In this document: positions 36,418 through 44,592 of the stretch, in pieces
Layout: every line of letters begins with the position of its first letter
Numbering within the stretch: the stretch's first letter is position 1
NCBI RefSeq assembly: GCF_007570935.1
Contig: NZ_VLLR01000001.1
Span: 186,001 to 250,000, forward strand
From: Lactobacillus sp. LL6
Lineage (GTDB): Bacteria; Bacillota; Bacilli; Lactobacillales; Lactobacillaceae
Direction: 5' to 3'
Length of the DNA stretch: 64,000 bases
Program-made: the position numbers and the translations under genes
Notes under the pieces: model-generated
What the model saw: only the letters and a program-made list of their open reading frames with translations
Databases searched by the model: none
What the model was told of the DNA's origin: nothing

Positions 36418-37062
36418 ATGACTGATTTAAATAATGAGATTGGTAAAAGAATTGCAATGATTAGAAAAGTAAAGCATCTAACTCAAGCTAAATTAGGCGA
36501 TAAAATAGGTGTATCGTATCAAATAATTGGTAAATGTGAACGGGGAGAACGTGAATTAACGGCAATTGAACTTAGTGATATTGCTAATGTTTTAAATGTT
36601 CCTCAAGAATTTATTACAAATGGTATTCCCGAATCAATAGAGAAAAAAGATTTTATTTTACTCGATAAAGAGAGTCTTTATGAAAAGGGATACCAAAATA
36701 GAGCGAGAGAACAAGCAATTGCTTATCATGCTGAATTAATTTTAAATCTATGGGATATTTTTCAATATTATATTCCGGAATACTTATATTCTAATGGGCG
36801 TGAGAAAGAAAATTATCGAAGATTAAAAGGTAGTCTAAGAAATGTAGCAAATAAAATTCGTAGAAATAAATATGTAACAAGTGATAATGTGGATCTGGTT
36901 CAAAAGTTAGTACAACAACTTGCTGAAACTTTTTTATTTTTGATAATTGATTATGAAAAATTAGATATAAAGAATCATCTTAAACCTGTTCATTTTAGTG
37001 AAAAGTTGCATTCTGATATAACTAGTAATGGTTATTATTTAGGAATGATTTTTGGATTTTAA
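36418..37062 (+). CDS. XRE-family transcriptional regulator
   Basis: A 214-aa DNA-binding protein. The N-terminal Cro/CI helix-turn-helix occupies about residues 8-65 (IGKRIAMIRKVKHLTQAKLGDKIGVS, GKCERGERELTAIELSDIANVL). The remaining 140 residues are mostly helical and not recognised. It is followed, 141 bases later, by an Abi_2 gene; it may regulate that gene or be part of a former prophage or defence island. Confidence 0.85.
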   Translation: MTDLNNEIGKRIAMIRKVKHLTQAKLGDKIGVSYQIIGKCERGERELTAIELSDIANVLNVPQEFITNGIPESIEKKDFILLDKESLYEKGYQNRAREQAIAYHAELILNLWDIFQYYIPEYLYSNGREKENYRRLKGSLRNVANKIRRNKYVTSDNVDLVQKLVQQLAETFLFLIIDYEKLDIKNHLKPVHFSEKLHSDITSNGYYLGMIFGF

Positions 37063-37203
37063 AAATAGTATGATATAAATAGTTTTAAAAGAGCATAAGT
37101 TTTAAATTTAAATAATACTAATTTGGGTAAAAAATTATAAATTAAGTTATGTAACTTAGTAAACAAGATGATTAGTATGCTTTAATAAGTTTTTGGTGAC
37201 AAT

Positions 37204-38112
37204 ATGAATGATAAAAAATTATCCTTTGATGAACAAATTGAATGGCTAAAGAATCATAATGTTAAGATTCAAAATGAAAGTGAATGTGGAGAATATTTAA
37301 AATATAAGACTTATTTTTATAAGATTATAGGTTTTATTAAGTCGTTTAATTGTGATGAAAATATTGAGATAACTACTTTTGAGCAATTAGTTGATATTGC
37401 TAGCATAGATATGGAATTGAGATATTTCTTATTGAGAGTTTGCTTGGATGTTGAACATTGGATAAGAGCATATATACTTAGAATTATTACCAATAATCCA
37501 GAAGAAGATGGATATCACATTGTTCAGAAAGTTTTATCAAGAGACGAGAATCCAGTTGAATTTAAGCAAAAATTATTTTCAAGTGTTAGTTATATTGATG
37601 AAAATGGTGAGTTTCAAGTTCAACCAGAATATAAAGAAGTATTTGATAATCCACCGATTTGGACTGTAATGGAAGTATGTAGTTTTGGAAAATTAAGATC
37701 TTTTGTTGAATATTTAAGTGAAGAGCGTCCTAATAATCATGATTTAGCTCAGATAAAGTATTGCTTTAAATATATAAATAAACTTCGAAATTATTGTGCT
37801 CATAATCGAAAAATTATAACTGGTAGAATTTACTATACTCATAACTTACGTGTACCTCATGTGTTATTTAGTACTCTTAGAAGTGATAGGTTCGATAAGG
37901 AAGATATAAAAACAGAAGCATTATTACAAATAATGTTAGTAATACGAATGCATAAAAAATTATGCAGTTCTATTTCTAATTCTTATCGTAAAGATGAATT
38001 TGAAAATTTGTTAAAAAGGATAGATAGAGAAAAAGAATGGTATGACGATACAGTATTTGAAGGTTTTTTCACGGGATTAAAGAAAATCTATATGATTTAT
38101 TGGAATCGATAA
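37204..38112 (+). CDS. Abi_2-family protein (AbiD/AbiF-like, HEPN)
   Basis: Family linked to abortive phage infection. The start LSFDEQIEWLKNHNVKIQNESECGEYLKYKTYFYKIIGF and TTFEQLVDIASIDMELRYFLL...VEHWIRAYIL are the usual first half; PPIWTVMEVCSFGKL and LRNYCAHNRKI give the HEPN ribonuclease motif R195-x4-H200. Length 302 aa is normal. A GGTGA site precedes the ATG. Unlike the paralogue at 43102, no attenuator-like RNA is seen directly upstream, but a structured RNA candidate follows it. Confidence 0.87.
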   Translation: MNDKKLSFDEQIEWLKNHNVKIQNESECGEYLKYKTYFYKIIGFIKSFNCDENIEITTFEQLVDIASIDMELRYFLLRVCLDVEHWIRAYILRIITNNPEEDGYHIVQKVLSRDENPVEFKQKLFSSVSYIDENGEFQVQPEYKEVFDNPPIWTVMEVCSFGKLRSFVEYLSEERPNNHDLAQIKYCFKYINKLRNYCAHNRKIITGRIYYTHNLRVPHVLFSTLRSDRFDKEDIKTEALLQIMLVIRMHKKLCSSISNSYRKDEFENLLKRIDREKEWYDDTVFEGFFTGLKKIYMIYWNR

Positions 38113-38159
38113 TGAAAAACATTGCTTTTTTCCAATTTGCTTGTTAAACTAATTATAGA

Positions 38160-38245
38160 AAATATGGCAACAGCCGCTTCTATTCTTTATTAAGAGTAGT
38201 TGCAATGGTAAGGAGCTACGCTAAGGTGTAGCTCCTTATTTTTAT
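38160..38245 (+). ncRNA. candidate small structured RNA
   Basis: Nested pairing: GCAA with TTGC enclosing CTATTCTT/AAGAGTAG with a TATT loop, then a strong terminator AAGGAGCTAC/GTAGCTCCTT (38210-38238) with T-rich tail. There is no open frame, and it stands alone between the Abi_2 gene and LytTR genes. A weak promoter may lie at 38137-38163. This could be an RNA partner of the Abi_2 protein. Confidence 0.45.
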
Positions 38246-38404
38246 ACTAAAGGAACAATTATATTATGCCAACAAAATACTACACAAGTGGCGACATATA
38301 GAGTAAACTTTTGTGAAATTATAAGAGGCACTTCTGTATAAAGTATCTTAGCAATGAATAATACAAGATTGAAATAATAAATAAAAGAATTAAAAAAATA
38401 TACC

Positions 38405-38443
38405 AGCGCTAAAGCTTTTAGATAAGTTTTAGCGCTATTTTTT
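38405..38443 (+). terminator. orphan rho-independent terminator
   Basis: AGCGCTAAA (38405-38413) and TTTAGCGCT (38428-38436), then ATTTTTTAA. There is no coding sequence between it and the preceding terminator; a second small transcript (about 38260-38440) is possible. Confidence 0.7.
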
Positions 38444-38532
38444 AACCGATTATTGCTTAAAATATACCGTTAACTAGATAAATTATTATTTCTTTTATAA
38501 ATTTAATATACTTAATTACGAAAGGAGAAAAA

Positions 38533-38976
38533 ATGAAGTTTAAACTATCAATTAATTCTGATAAAGAAGAATTTGTACATGCACAATTACATCATGAAAG
38601 CTTATTTAGTGATCAGCTAAAAAGATTTGTTCAAAATAGTGATAATATCCAATCAATTATCGCTTTTGATAAAGAGGGTAATTTGATTAATCTATATTTT
38701 AACGAAATTGCATTAGTTACTATTATTGAAAATAGAATTTATGCTTTGACTGTTAATCAAGAAAAATTACTTTTAAAAGAACGTCTTTATCAAGTGGCAG
38801 AAAAATTACCAAATTTCTTTTGGAAAATTAATAAATCAAGTATTATTAATCGCTTTGAAATCAAAAAGTTTACTGTAAATCATGGAGCTGGAATCAATGT
38901 GGTTTTAAAAAATGGAGTTAGTGATTATGTTTCTCGGCGGTGTTTTAGAAAAATTAGAAAGGAGCTTCAAAAATGA
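38533..38976 (+). CDS. LytTR-domain DNA-binding protein
   Basis: A 147-aa stand-alone regulator with a LytTR domain over roughly residues 45-145 (IYALTVNQEKLLLKERLYQVAEKLP, FWKINKSSIINRFEIK, SRRCFRKIRKEL). There is no receiver domain. AAAGGAG precedes the ATG. It overlaps the DUF3021 gene by four bases (ATGA), a pairing common in Firmicutes in which the membrane protein restrains the regulator. Confidence 0.88.
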   Translation: MKFKLSINSDKEEFVHAQLHHESLFSDQLKRFVQNSDNIQSIIAFDKEGNLINLYFNEIALVTIIENRIYALTVNQEKLLLKERLYQVAEKLPNFFWKINKSSIINRFEIKKFTVNHGAGINVVLKNGVSDYVSRRCFRKIRKELQK

Positions 38977-39386
38977 AAAACTTTTGGAAACACTTTTTTA
39001 TAAATGGTCTGATGGGGATGGGCTTTGGTCCAATTATTTTAACTACAGTGTATTTTTTTCTAAAAATAAATCATGTAATTAGTGTTTTAACGGTTGATGA
39101 AGTAAATCTAGCGATTATTTCTGCTTTAATTATTACTTTTGTTCAAGGAAGTAGCATGACAATATTTCGAATAGAAAAATTATCTCTAGGTAAAGCTACT
39201 TTAATTCAATCTCTACTAATTTATTTCACTTTGATTTTTGTCTATCTTATTAATAAGTGGATTAAATTTACTTTTGTTGAAGTTTTAATTTTTACTATTA
39301 TATATTGGGTTAGTTATCTAATTATTTGGTTAAGTATTTACTTAAATATTCGTAGACAAATAAAAAATGCTAATTTAAAGTTATAA
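38973..39386 (+). CDS. DUF3021 membrane protein
   Basis: A 137-aa protein with four hydrophobic spans (about 12-30, 45-65, 75-95, 100-122) and a basic C-terminal tail, typical of DUF3021. Its ATGA overlap with the LytTR gene indicates coupled translation. Members act as membrane partners of LytTR regulators in LytTR regulatory systems. Confidence 0.85.
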   Translation: MKNFWKHFFINGLMGMGFGPIILTTVYFFLKINHVISVLTVDEVNLAIISALIITFVQGSSMTIFRIEKLSLGKATLIQSLLIYFTLIFVYLINKWIKFTFVEVLIFTIIYWVSYLIIWLSIYLNIRRQIKNANLKL

Positions 39387-39520
39387 AATTAAACTATTTT
39401 AGGATTGTATTATTGAAAATCTTATTTAGCTTTTAATTTTCTAATAAAAGATACCGTATTCAATCTTTATTTTCTATATATCCATGTTATAATACAAAGT
39501 ATTGTCATTAGGAGGAAAAT

Positions 39521-41698
39521 ATGATTATTAATAAGAAGTCATCACTGTTAACATTCATCTCAACAGCTGCGTTATTAGCGTTGTTCAATAATAGCACTAG
39601 CCAAACAGTTCATGCTGATACTGTTAAGGGTGCAGATGTTGTTCAAACTAATAATCAAAATAATAAAGAAACTCAAAAAACTGTTGCTGATTCTAAGACC
39701 ACCACTAATAATGTAGCTACTCAAAAGCAAAATGAGGGAGTAAGAACACCCACTCAAACCACTACAAATAAGGAATCTAAGACTGAAACTAATAAAACTA
39801 CTACAGTAAATCCTAAAGCTACAGTGAATACTGATAAAGCTGCAACTAATACTACTGCAACTGAAGCTACTAAAACTACTAAAACTACTAAAGAAATCAC
39901 ACCAACTAAGGAAGATTCAAAGACTGATACCACCACTCAAGATTTGAATAATAATACAGCTCAAACTGACAAGAATGATGTAGAAGTTGATATTGATGTT
40001 CAACCAGCTAATGAACCTACTGTAGGTAATGTGGTTTTACCAGATACTGTGCATAGTAATGGTGACAAGGTTAACTTAGTACCATCAACTTCAACTAGTT
40101 CTGATACTCAAACAGATAAAAAAGAAGAGCCTAAAATCAAGTTAAGTAGTTCAGCTTTAGAAGTATTAGCTGATGCTGAAATTAGTCTTAGTTCTTTAAC
40201 TAAGGATCAAATTGAACAAATTAATAAGATTGATTTCAAAGGAAGCAATCCAGACAATAGCACTAAGTGGACTTATGCACAATACGCTGGTGTTGCTAAT
40301 AAGATGCTTAAGCAAAACAAGAAGTACCGTGTTCCTTACTTCAATGCGAAGCTTATGAAGAATATGCCAGCTCTTAGAACTCGTGATGCTCAAACTGGAA
40401 AAGTTGAAACACTTGAAATTTGGGATGCTTGGCCAGTTCAAGACGCTAAGACTATGAGGGTAGCTAATTATAAGGGTTACCAATTAATGATTGCCATGAT
40501 GGGTATTCCAAAGCAAAACGATGCTCACATTTATTTGTTATACAATAAGTACAATGATAACAACTTCAGTCACTGGAAGACAGCTGGAGCAATTTTTGGC
40601 TACAAAGCTACTCCAAAGCATCAAGAGTGGTCAGGTTCAGCTACTGTTAATAAAAATGGTACAATTCAATTATTTTACACAGATGTAGACACTACTGAAA
40701 ATACTAACCATCAAAAGATTTCAACTGTTAATTTGAAGTTGAATGTAAATAAGAAGAAAAACAAGATTACAATTGCTAAGAGAAGCAATCGTCATGTGAT
40801 TTTTGAAGGTGATGGTGCATATTACCAAACTTATGATCAATGGAAGTCAACTAATAAAGGTGCCGATAACATTGCAATGCGTGATGCACACGTTATTGAA
40901 GTTAAAGGACGCCGCTATTTAGTATTTGAAGCTTCAACTGGTGATCATAACTATCAAGGTGCTGATCAAATTTATAACTGGCAAAATTACGGCGGAACTA
41001 GTAAAGAAGCAATTAATAACTTCTTAAAGATTACTTCTAATGCTGATATGACAAGTCGTGGAACTTGGGCTAATGCAGCTATTGGTATTATTGAATTAAC
41101 TAAGAATGAAAATAATCCTAAAGTTGCTAAAGTAATGGCACCACTTGTTACTAGTTTAATGGTTTCTGACGAAATTGAACGTGCCAATGTAGTTCCGTTA
41201 AATGGAAAATACTACTTGTTTGCTACTACTCGTCTTAACCGTGGTACTGGTGATGATTTATGGCAAGAAGCAGATAAGCAAATCGGTGACAACGTTGCTA
41301 TGCTTGGTTGGGTGTCAGATCATCTTGATTATGGTTACAAACCACTTAATGGAGATGGTACTGTATTAGTTGCAAGTGTGCCATTTAACTGGAGAACTTC
41401 AACTTATTCTTACTATGCTGTTCCAGTAAAAGGTAGCAAAAACGAATTACTTGTTAATGCTTATATGACTAACCGTGGTATGGCTGCTGGAGAAGGTAAG
41501 ATTTCAACTTTATCTCCTTCATTCATTATTAAAGTTAACGGTGATAAGACTTCAGTAGTTCAAAAAGCCACCAACCAAGGTGATTGGGTATACGATAAGA
41601 AGAGCGTTAACAAGAAGATGCTTGTTAAAACCATTAAGGGTGCACATCTTAAAGGTGAACCAACTGATCGCAGTATGTTAAAAACTCAAAAAGCTTAA
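39521..41698 (+). CDS. fructansucrase (GH68; levansucrase/inulosucrase)
   Basis: Secreted enzyme making fructan from sucrose. A signal peptide (to about residue 37, VHADT) and a long Thr/Asn/Lys-rich linker (about 38-230) precede the five-blade catalytic domain. The triad is visible: WDAWP (nucleophile D302), RDAH (D455, stabiliser) and DEIER (acid/base E553); EWSGSA (369-374) is also kept. Length 725 aa. The C terminus ends after about 30 basic residues without an LPxTG motif or SLAP repeats, so it is probably released or held by charge. Levan or inulin product cannot be told. Confidence 0.93.
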   Translation: MIINKKSSLLTFISTAALLALFNNSTSQTVHADTVKGADVVQTNNQNNKETQKTVADSKTTTNNVATQKQNEGVRTPTQTTTNKESKTETNKTTTVNPKATVNTDKAATNTTATEATKTTKTTKEITPTKEDSKTDTTTQDLNNNTAQTDKNDVEVDIDVQPANEPTVGNVVLPDTVHSNGDKVNLVPSTSTSSDTQTDKKEEPKIKLSSSALEVLADAEISLSSLTKDQIEQINKIDFKGSNPDNSTKWTYAQYAGVANKMLKQNKKYRVPYFNAKLMKNMPALRTRDAQTGKVETLEIWDAWPVQDAKTMRVANYKGYQLMIAMMGIPKQNDAHIYLLYNKYNDNNFSHWKTAGAIFGYKATPKHQEWSGSATVNKNGTIQLFYTDVDTTENTNHQKISTVNLKLNVNKKKNKITIAKRSNRHVIFEGDGAYYQTYDQWKSTNKGADNIAMRDAHVIEVKGRRYLVFEASTGDHNYQGADQIYNWQNYGGTSKEAINNFLKITSNADMTSRGTWANAAIGIIELTKNENNPKVAKVMAPLVTSLMVSDEIERANVVPLNGKYYLFATTRLNRGTGDDLWQEADKQIGDNVAMLGWVSDHLDYGYKPLNGDGTVLVASVPFNWRTSTYSYYAVPVKGSKNELLVNAYMTNRGMAAGEGKISTLSPSFIIKVNGDKTSVVQKATNQGDWVYDKKSVNKKMLVKTIKGAHLKGEPTDRSMLKTQKA

Positions 41699-41702
41699 TT
41701 AA

Positions 41703-41741
41703 TAAGGTCATGTTTTCAATATGAAAACGTGCCTTTTTTAT
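41703..41741 (+). terminator. rho-independent terminator
   Basis: AAGGTCATGTTTTC and GAAAACGTGCCTT form a stem followed by TTTTTATTT, just after the fructansucrase. Confidence 0.8.
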
Positions 41742-41773
41742 TTCCTAGGAAATAATAGATTTTTTGGTAAAAT
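41740..41773 (+). promoter_or_regulatory. ATTTCCTAGGAAAT operator-like palindrome with -10 box
   Basis: Perfect 14-bp palindrome at 41740-41753, then TAAAAT at 41768-41773. The same palindrome precedes the gene at 46369. Confidence 0.5.
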
Positions 41774-41800
41774 AAAGATAAAAAATATTAGGAGAATAAT

Positions 41801-42880
41801 ATGAAAAAGAAAAGCATTATTACATTTATAGCGACTAGCTTAGTTGTGTTAGGATTAGCTAGTCAAAATGCATCTGCAGCAACTACATCGCAATTGCCAA
41901 TGGATACCGCTGTAACAGTCCAAAAAGATAAAACTTATAAACTTTACTTTAAGCAAGCTGGACGTTTGCGAGTAAAGAATGGTACTCAAGTTTCTTTGAA
42001 AAATAATAAAACTTGGAATTGGACACTAGAACCTTATAGCGCTGGCAAAAACTATACTGAATATTATCTTCGTAAAGGAACTTATTATTTAACTGCTGAT
42101 AGTTCTGCTAAGATTTCTATGAATTTTGTTGCTCTAACTAAGATTAGAAAAAACTTGGAAACTTTTGGTGAAACAAGAAAACACAATAATAATGCACCAT
42201 CAACAGCTAATAAGATTCAATTAGGACAAGCTATTAAAGGCTTCACCTTAATGTACAATTATGATAATCCAGATTATTATACTTTTACTTTAACTAAACC
42301 TCAAAAAGTAACGATGGATATTAGTAATTCACCTATTTATCAAAAGAGCAAGCATAATATCACTACCAAAATGCGTGTTTCAATTTCAACTGGTCTTTCA
42401 AGTATTGGTACGACTTTAACTCCAAGTTATGTTGATATCAATGGTCGAACTAATAAGAAAATTACTTGGTATCTTGCAAAAGGTACTTATACTATAGATT
42501 TAGCTAATTTATATGGACGCTATAATTTCCAGTTAACTGGGTCAGAAGATACCGACAATAATATCCCTGCCGAAACTGAAATCAAGTCTATTAAGAAAAC
42601 TAGTGCAGGACTAGAAGTTTCACTAAAAGAAGCTGCAAACGCTGACTATTATCGTGTTGTTTGGCGACAAAAAGGAACTAAATCTGCAGTAAGTGAACAA
42701 GCAAGTTCAACTCTTACTGTGACCATTCCATTTAGTAAATTAAAAAATGATACTACTTATGAATTTGCTGCTCAAGGAATCCATGGCGAAAACTATGTGA
42801 ACTATGGTAGTACTATGAATCATGATTACTATTATGGTCCAATGACTGATTGGAGTTATTATTCTTATAAAGAAGATTAA
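41801..42880 (+). CDS. secreted protein of unknown function with Fn3-like end
   Basis: A 359-aa exported protein: signal peptide ending ASAAT (about residue 28), then two beta-rich segments. The second (about 130-245, NYDNPDYYTFTLTKPQKVTMDIS...YLAKGTYTIDL) resembles pre-peptidase or carbohydrate-binding beta-sandwich domains; the last 100 residues (EIKSIKKTSAGLEVSLKEAANADYYRVVWR) look like a fibronectin type III repeat. No wall anchor is seen. AGGAGAA precedes the ATG. It has its own promoter and terminator. Confidence 0.78.
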   Translation: MKKKSIITFIATSLVVLGLASQNASAATTSQLPMDTAVTVQKDKTYKLYFKQAGRLRVKNGTQVSLKNNKTWNWTLEPYSAGKNYTEYYLRKGTYYLTADSSAKISMNFVALTKIRKNLETFGETRKHNNNAPSTANKIQLGQAIKGFTLMYNYDNPDYYTFTLTKPQKVTMDISNSPIYQKSKHNITTKMRVSISTGLSSIGTTLTPSYVDINGRTNKKITWYLAKGTYTIDLANLYGRYNFQLTGSEDTDNNIPAETEIKSIKKTSAGLEVSLKEAANADYYRVVWRQKGTKSAVSEQASSTLTVTIPFSKLKNDTTYEFAAQGIHGENYVNYGSTMNHDYYYGPMTDWSYYSYKED

Positions 42881-42890
42881 TAATCAATAA

Positions 42891-42923
42891 GACCACATTT
42901 TCTAATAGAAGATGTGGTTTTTA
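42891..42923 (+). terminator. rho-independent terminator
   Basis: ACCACATTTTC (42892-42902) pairs with GAAGATGTGGT (42908-42918), followed by T5. Confidence 0.82.
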
Positions 42924-42991
42924 TGTAAAAATAGTAAATGTGTATGGTTTAAATAATTTGGTTCTGATAAACTATAATTAACTGTTGTCAG

Positions 42992-43019
42992 TTGACTATA
43001 ATTTGATTTGTAGTAGAAT
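42992..43019 (+). promoter_or_regulatory. candidate promoters for the Abi leader RNA
   Basis: TATAAT at 42997-43002 would start RNA near 43009, keeping the whole leader structure. TTGACT (42992-42997) with TAGAAT (43014-43019), 16 bases apart, is an alternative that would remove the first pairing segment. Confidence 0.4.
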
Positions 43020-43101
43020 GAGGGTAAAGGAAGAGCGGCAGATACTCTACGGAGCCTGTTGCGGAAATACCCTCGTTTCTACTAGAAATGAGGGTGTTTT
43101 T
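43010..43101 (+). ncRNA. structured leader RNA of the second Abi_2 gene (attenuator-like)
   Basis: GAGGGTA (43020-43026) can pair with TACCCTC (43068-43074), enclosing GCGGCAG/CTGTTGC (43035-43041/43056-43062) and a CTC-TACG-GAG tetraloop hairpin. The TACCCTC segment can instead pair with AGAAATGAGGGT (43084-43095), giving a 12-bp terminator with T5. The two pairings exclude each other. The 3' arm contains GAGGGTG, the only Shine-Dalgarno for the GTG at 43102. This resembles the AbiF-associated RNAs described upstream of such genes. Confidence 0.7.
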
Positions 43102-44076
43102 GTGCAAAAAGAATTCAAAACGATTGAAGAACAGATTCAAATATTAAAAAGTCGTGGTCTTTTAATTCCTAACCTTGATAAAGCAAAAAAATATTTACTT
43201 TCTAATAATTACTATAATATTATTAATGGGTATAGCAAACCGTTTCTCGAACGTCATAATGTATACTTAGAAAATGCCACATTTGATGAAGTCAGTCATC
43301 TTTATTTTTTTGATAAAGAATGTAAACAAACTTTATTTCAGGCAATTTTAGATGCTGAACATCATTTGAAATCTAGTTTTGCATACCATTTTGCTGAAAT
43401 GCATCAAAACAATACAGAAGCGTATCTTGATGTAAATTCTTATAATCATGAATATAGCTTAGATATTGCTTATATTATTACCAAATTAAAAAAAGTTATT
43501 GATAAAAATAAACGATTTAATAATAACTCTATTTATCACTATTATCATAATTATGGTGAAATTCCTATTTGGGTGTTAATTGATTTTTTAGATTTTGGAA
43601 CTTTATTTAATTTAATAAAAATTAGTCCTATCCAACTTCAAAATAAAATTGCGCGTGATATGACTGAATTTATTCAAAAAAATAATCCGAATTTTTCTGA
43701 ACATTTTCCACCAGCTGTTATGGTTTCTTTTATTAAAAATATTCATGAATTGAGAAATATTTGTGCGCATAATAAGCGATTGATTTATTTTAAATGTAGA
43801 TCTGCCGAAAAGTATTTTGCTCCTATTCATGATAAATATGGCATTTCGAGAACTGATCAAAGAGAATTAAAAAGTGTTTATACTACTTTTGTTAGTTTAC
43901 AATGCTTTATTAGTGATACTGAGTTTTCAAAGTTAAATAATACCTTGCGTCAACGAATGAGAAAAATACTAAAAAATCATATTACTTCAATTAATATTAA
44001 TAATATTGTTGAATTGTTAGGTTTTCCAAACAATTGGTATGAATTATCATCATTACCTCAACATGCTATAGATTAG
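43102..44076 (+). CDS. Abi_2-family protein (AbiF-like, HEPN) with RNA leader
   Basis: FKTIEEQIQILKSRGLLIPNLDKAKKYLLSNNYYNIINGY is the classic start, followed by DEVSHLYFFDKECKQTLFQAILDAEHHLKSSFAYHFAE and IPIWVLIDFLDFGTL. LRNICAHNKRL gives the HEPN motif R218-x4-H223, so it is a likely ribonuclease. A frame opens at 42985, but that part is the structured RNA; the GTG at 43102, behind GAGGGTG, is the true start (324 aa). Expected role: abortive phage defence or toxin, controlled by its leader. It is only distantly similar to the one at 37204. Confidence 0.88.
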   Translation: MQKEFKTIEEQIQILKSRGLLIPNLDKAKKYLLSNNYYNIINGYSKPFLERHNVYLENATFDEVSHLYFFDKECKQTLFQAILDAEHHLKSSFAYHFAEMHQNNTEAYLDVNSYNHEYSLDIAYIITKLKKVIDKNKRFNNNSIYHYYHNYGEIPIWVLIDFLDFGTLFNLIKISPIQLQNKIARDMTEFIQKNNPNFSEHFPPAVMVSFIKNIHELRNICAHNKRLIYFKCRSAEKYFAPIHDKYGISRTDQRELKSVYTTFVSLQCFISDTEFSKLNNTLRQRMRKILKNHITSININNIVELLGFPNNWYELSSLPQHAID

Positions 44077-44093
44077 ATTATTATAAACAACTG

Positions 44094-44129
44094 TAAGACA
44101 TAATCATATCAAGTATGTCTTATTTTTTT
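44094..44129 (+). terminator. rho-independent terminator
   Basis: TAAGACATA (44094-44102) with TATGTCTTA (44114-44122), followed by T7. Confidence 0.85.
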
Positions 44130-44238
44130 GTCTCAAAAATTCAACAAAAAAGTCTTTTTAATGAAAAATCACTTCATAAAATCAAGAAAAAGTGTAAAAT
44201 TTTAAAATGTAATATTGATTTTTTGGGAGGAAAAGAAA

Positions 44239-44583
44239 ATGAAAATAAAAAGATTATTGGTAGCATTGATGGTGAGCTTATCAATGACAGTGGGAGTAAT
44301 TGGTATTGAGCAAACTATTAATCATAATGATGCACAAGTCGTAAATGCAGCTAAAAGAAGACATAGAAGACGTACACGTAAAACTCACAAGAAACGCACT
44401 CATCATTATGTTGATCGCACCAAGATTTATACTTCAATTCGTCCAGTAATTATTGGCAATAGAAAATCACATATCTATCATGTTTATCGCCAACATAGTT
44501 ATCGCATGAATCGCGGAAATGCAGTTTATTTCAAGTCTGAAGCTGCAGCACGTGCCGCTGGTTACCGTAAGTCATTGAGATAG
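44239..44583 (+). CDS. small secreted basic protein with HIYH...GYR motif
   Basis: A 114-aa exported protein. The start ATG at 44239 is supported by GGGAGGAAA; the longer frame from 44215 lacks this. After the signal peptide (to about VNAA) comes a very basic stretch (KRRHRRRTRKTHKKRTHH) likely to bind nucleic acid or the wall, then IIGNRKSHIYHVYRQHSYRMNRGNAVYFKSEAAARAAGYRKSLR-type module, resembling the Ada-like/nuclease-linked metal-binding module. It is first in a three-gene operon ending with a nuclease. Confidence 0.8.
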   Translation: MKIKRLLVALMVSLSMTVGVIGIEQTINHNDAQVVNAAKRRHRRRTRKTHKKRTHHYVDRTKIYTSIRPVIIGNRKSHIYHVYRQHSYRMNRGNAVYFKSEAAARAAGYRKSLR

Positions 44584-44592
44584 GTGGCGAGT

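Noticed and set aside
42985-43101. N-terminal extension of the second Abi_2 frame
   Set aside because: This part is a structured RNA with a terminator; the encoded residues do not belong to the family, and a well-spaced RBS supports GTG 43102.
44115-44309. 64-aa frame upstream of the small HIYH protein
   Set aside because: It begins in the preceding terminator, has no RBS and overlaps the real signal-peptide gene in another frame.
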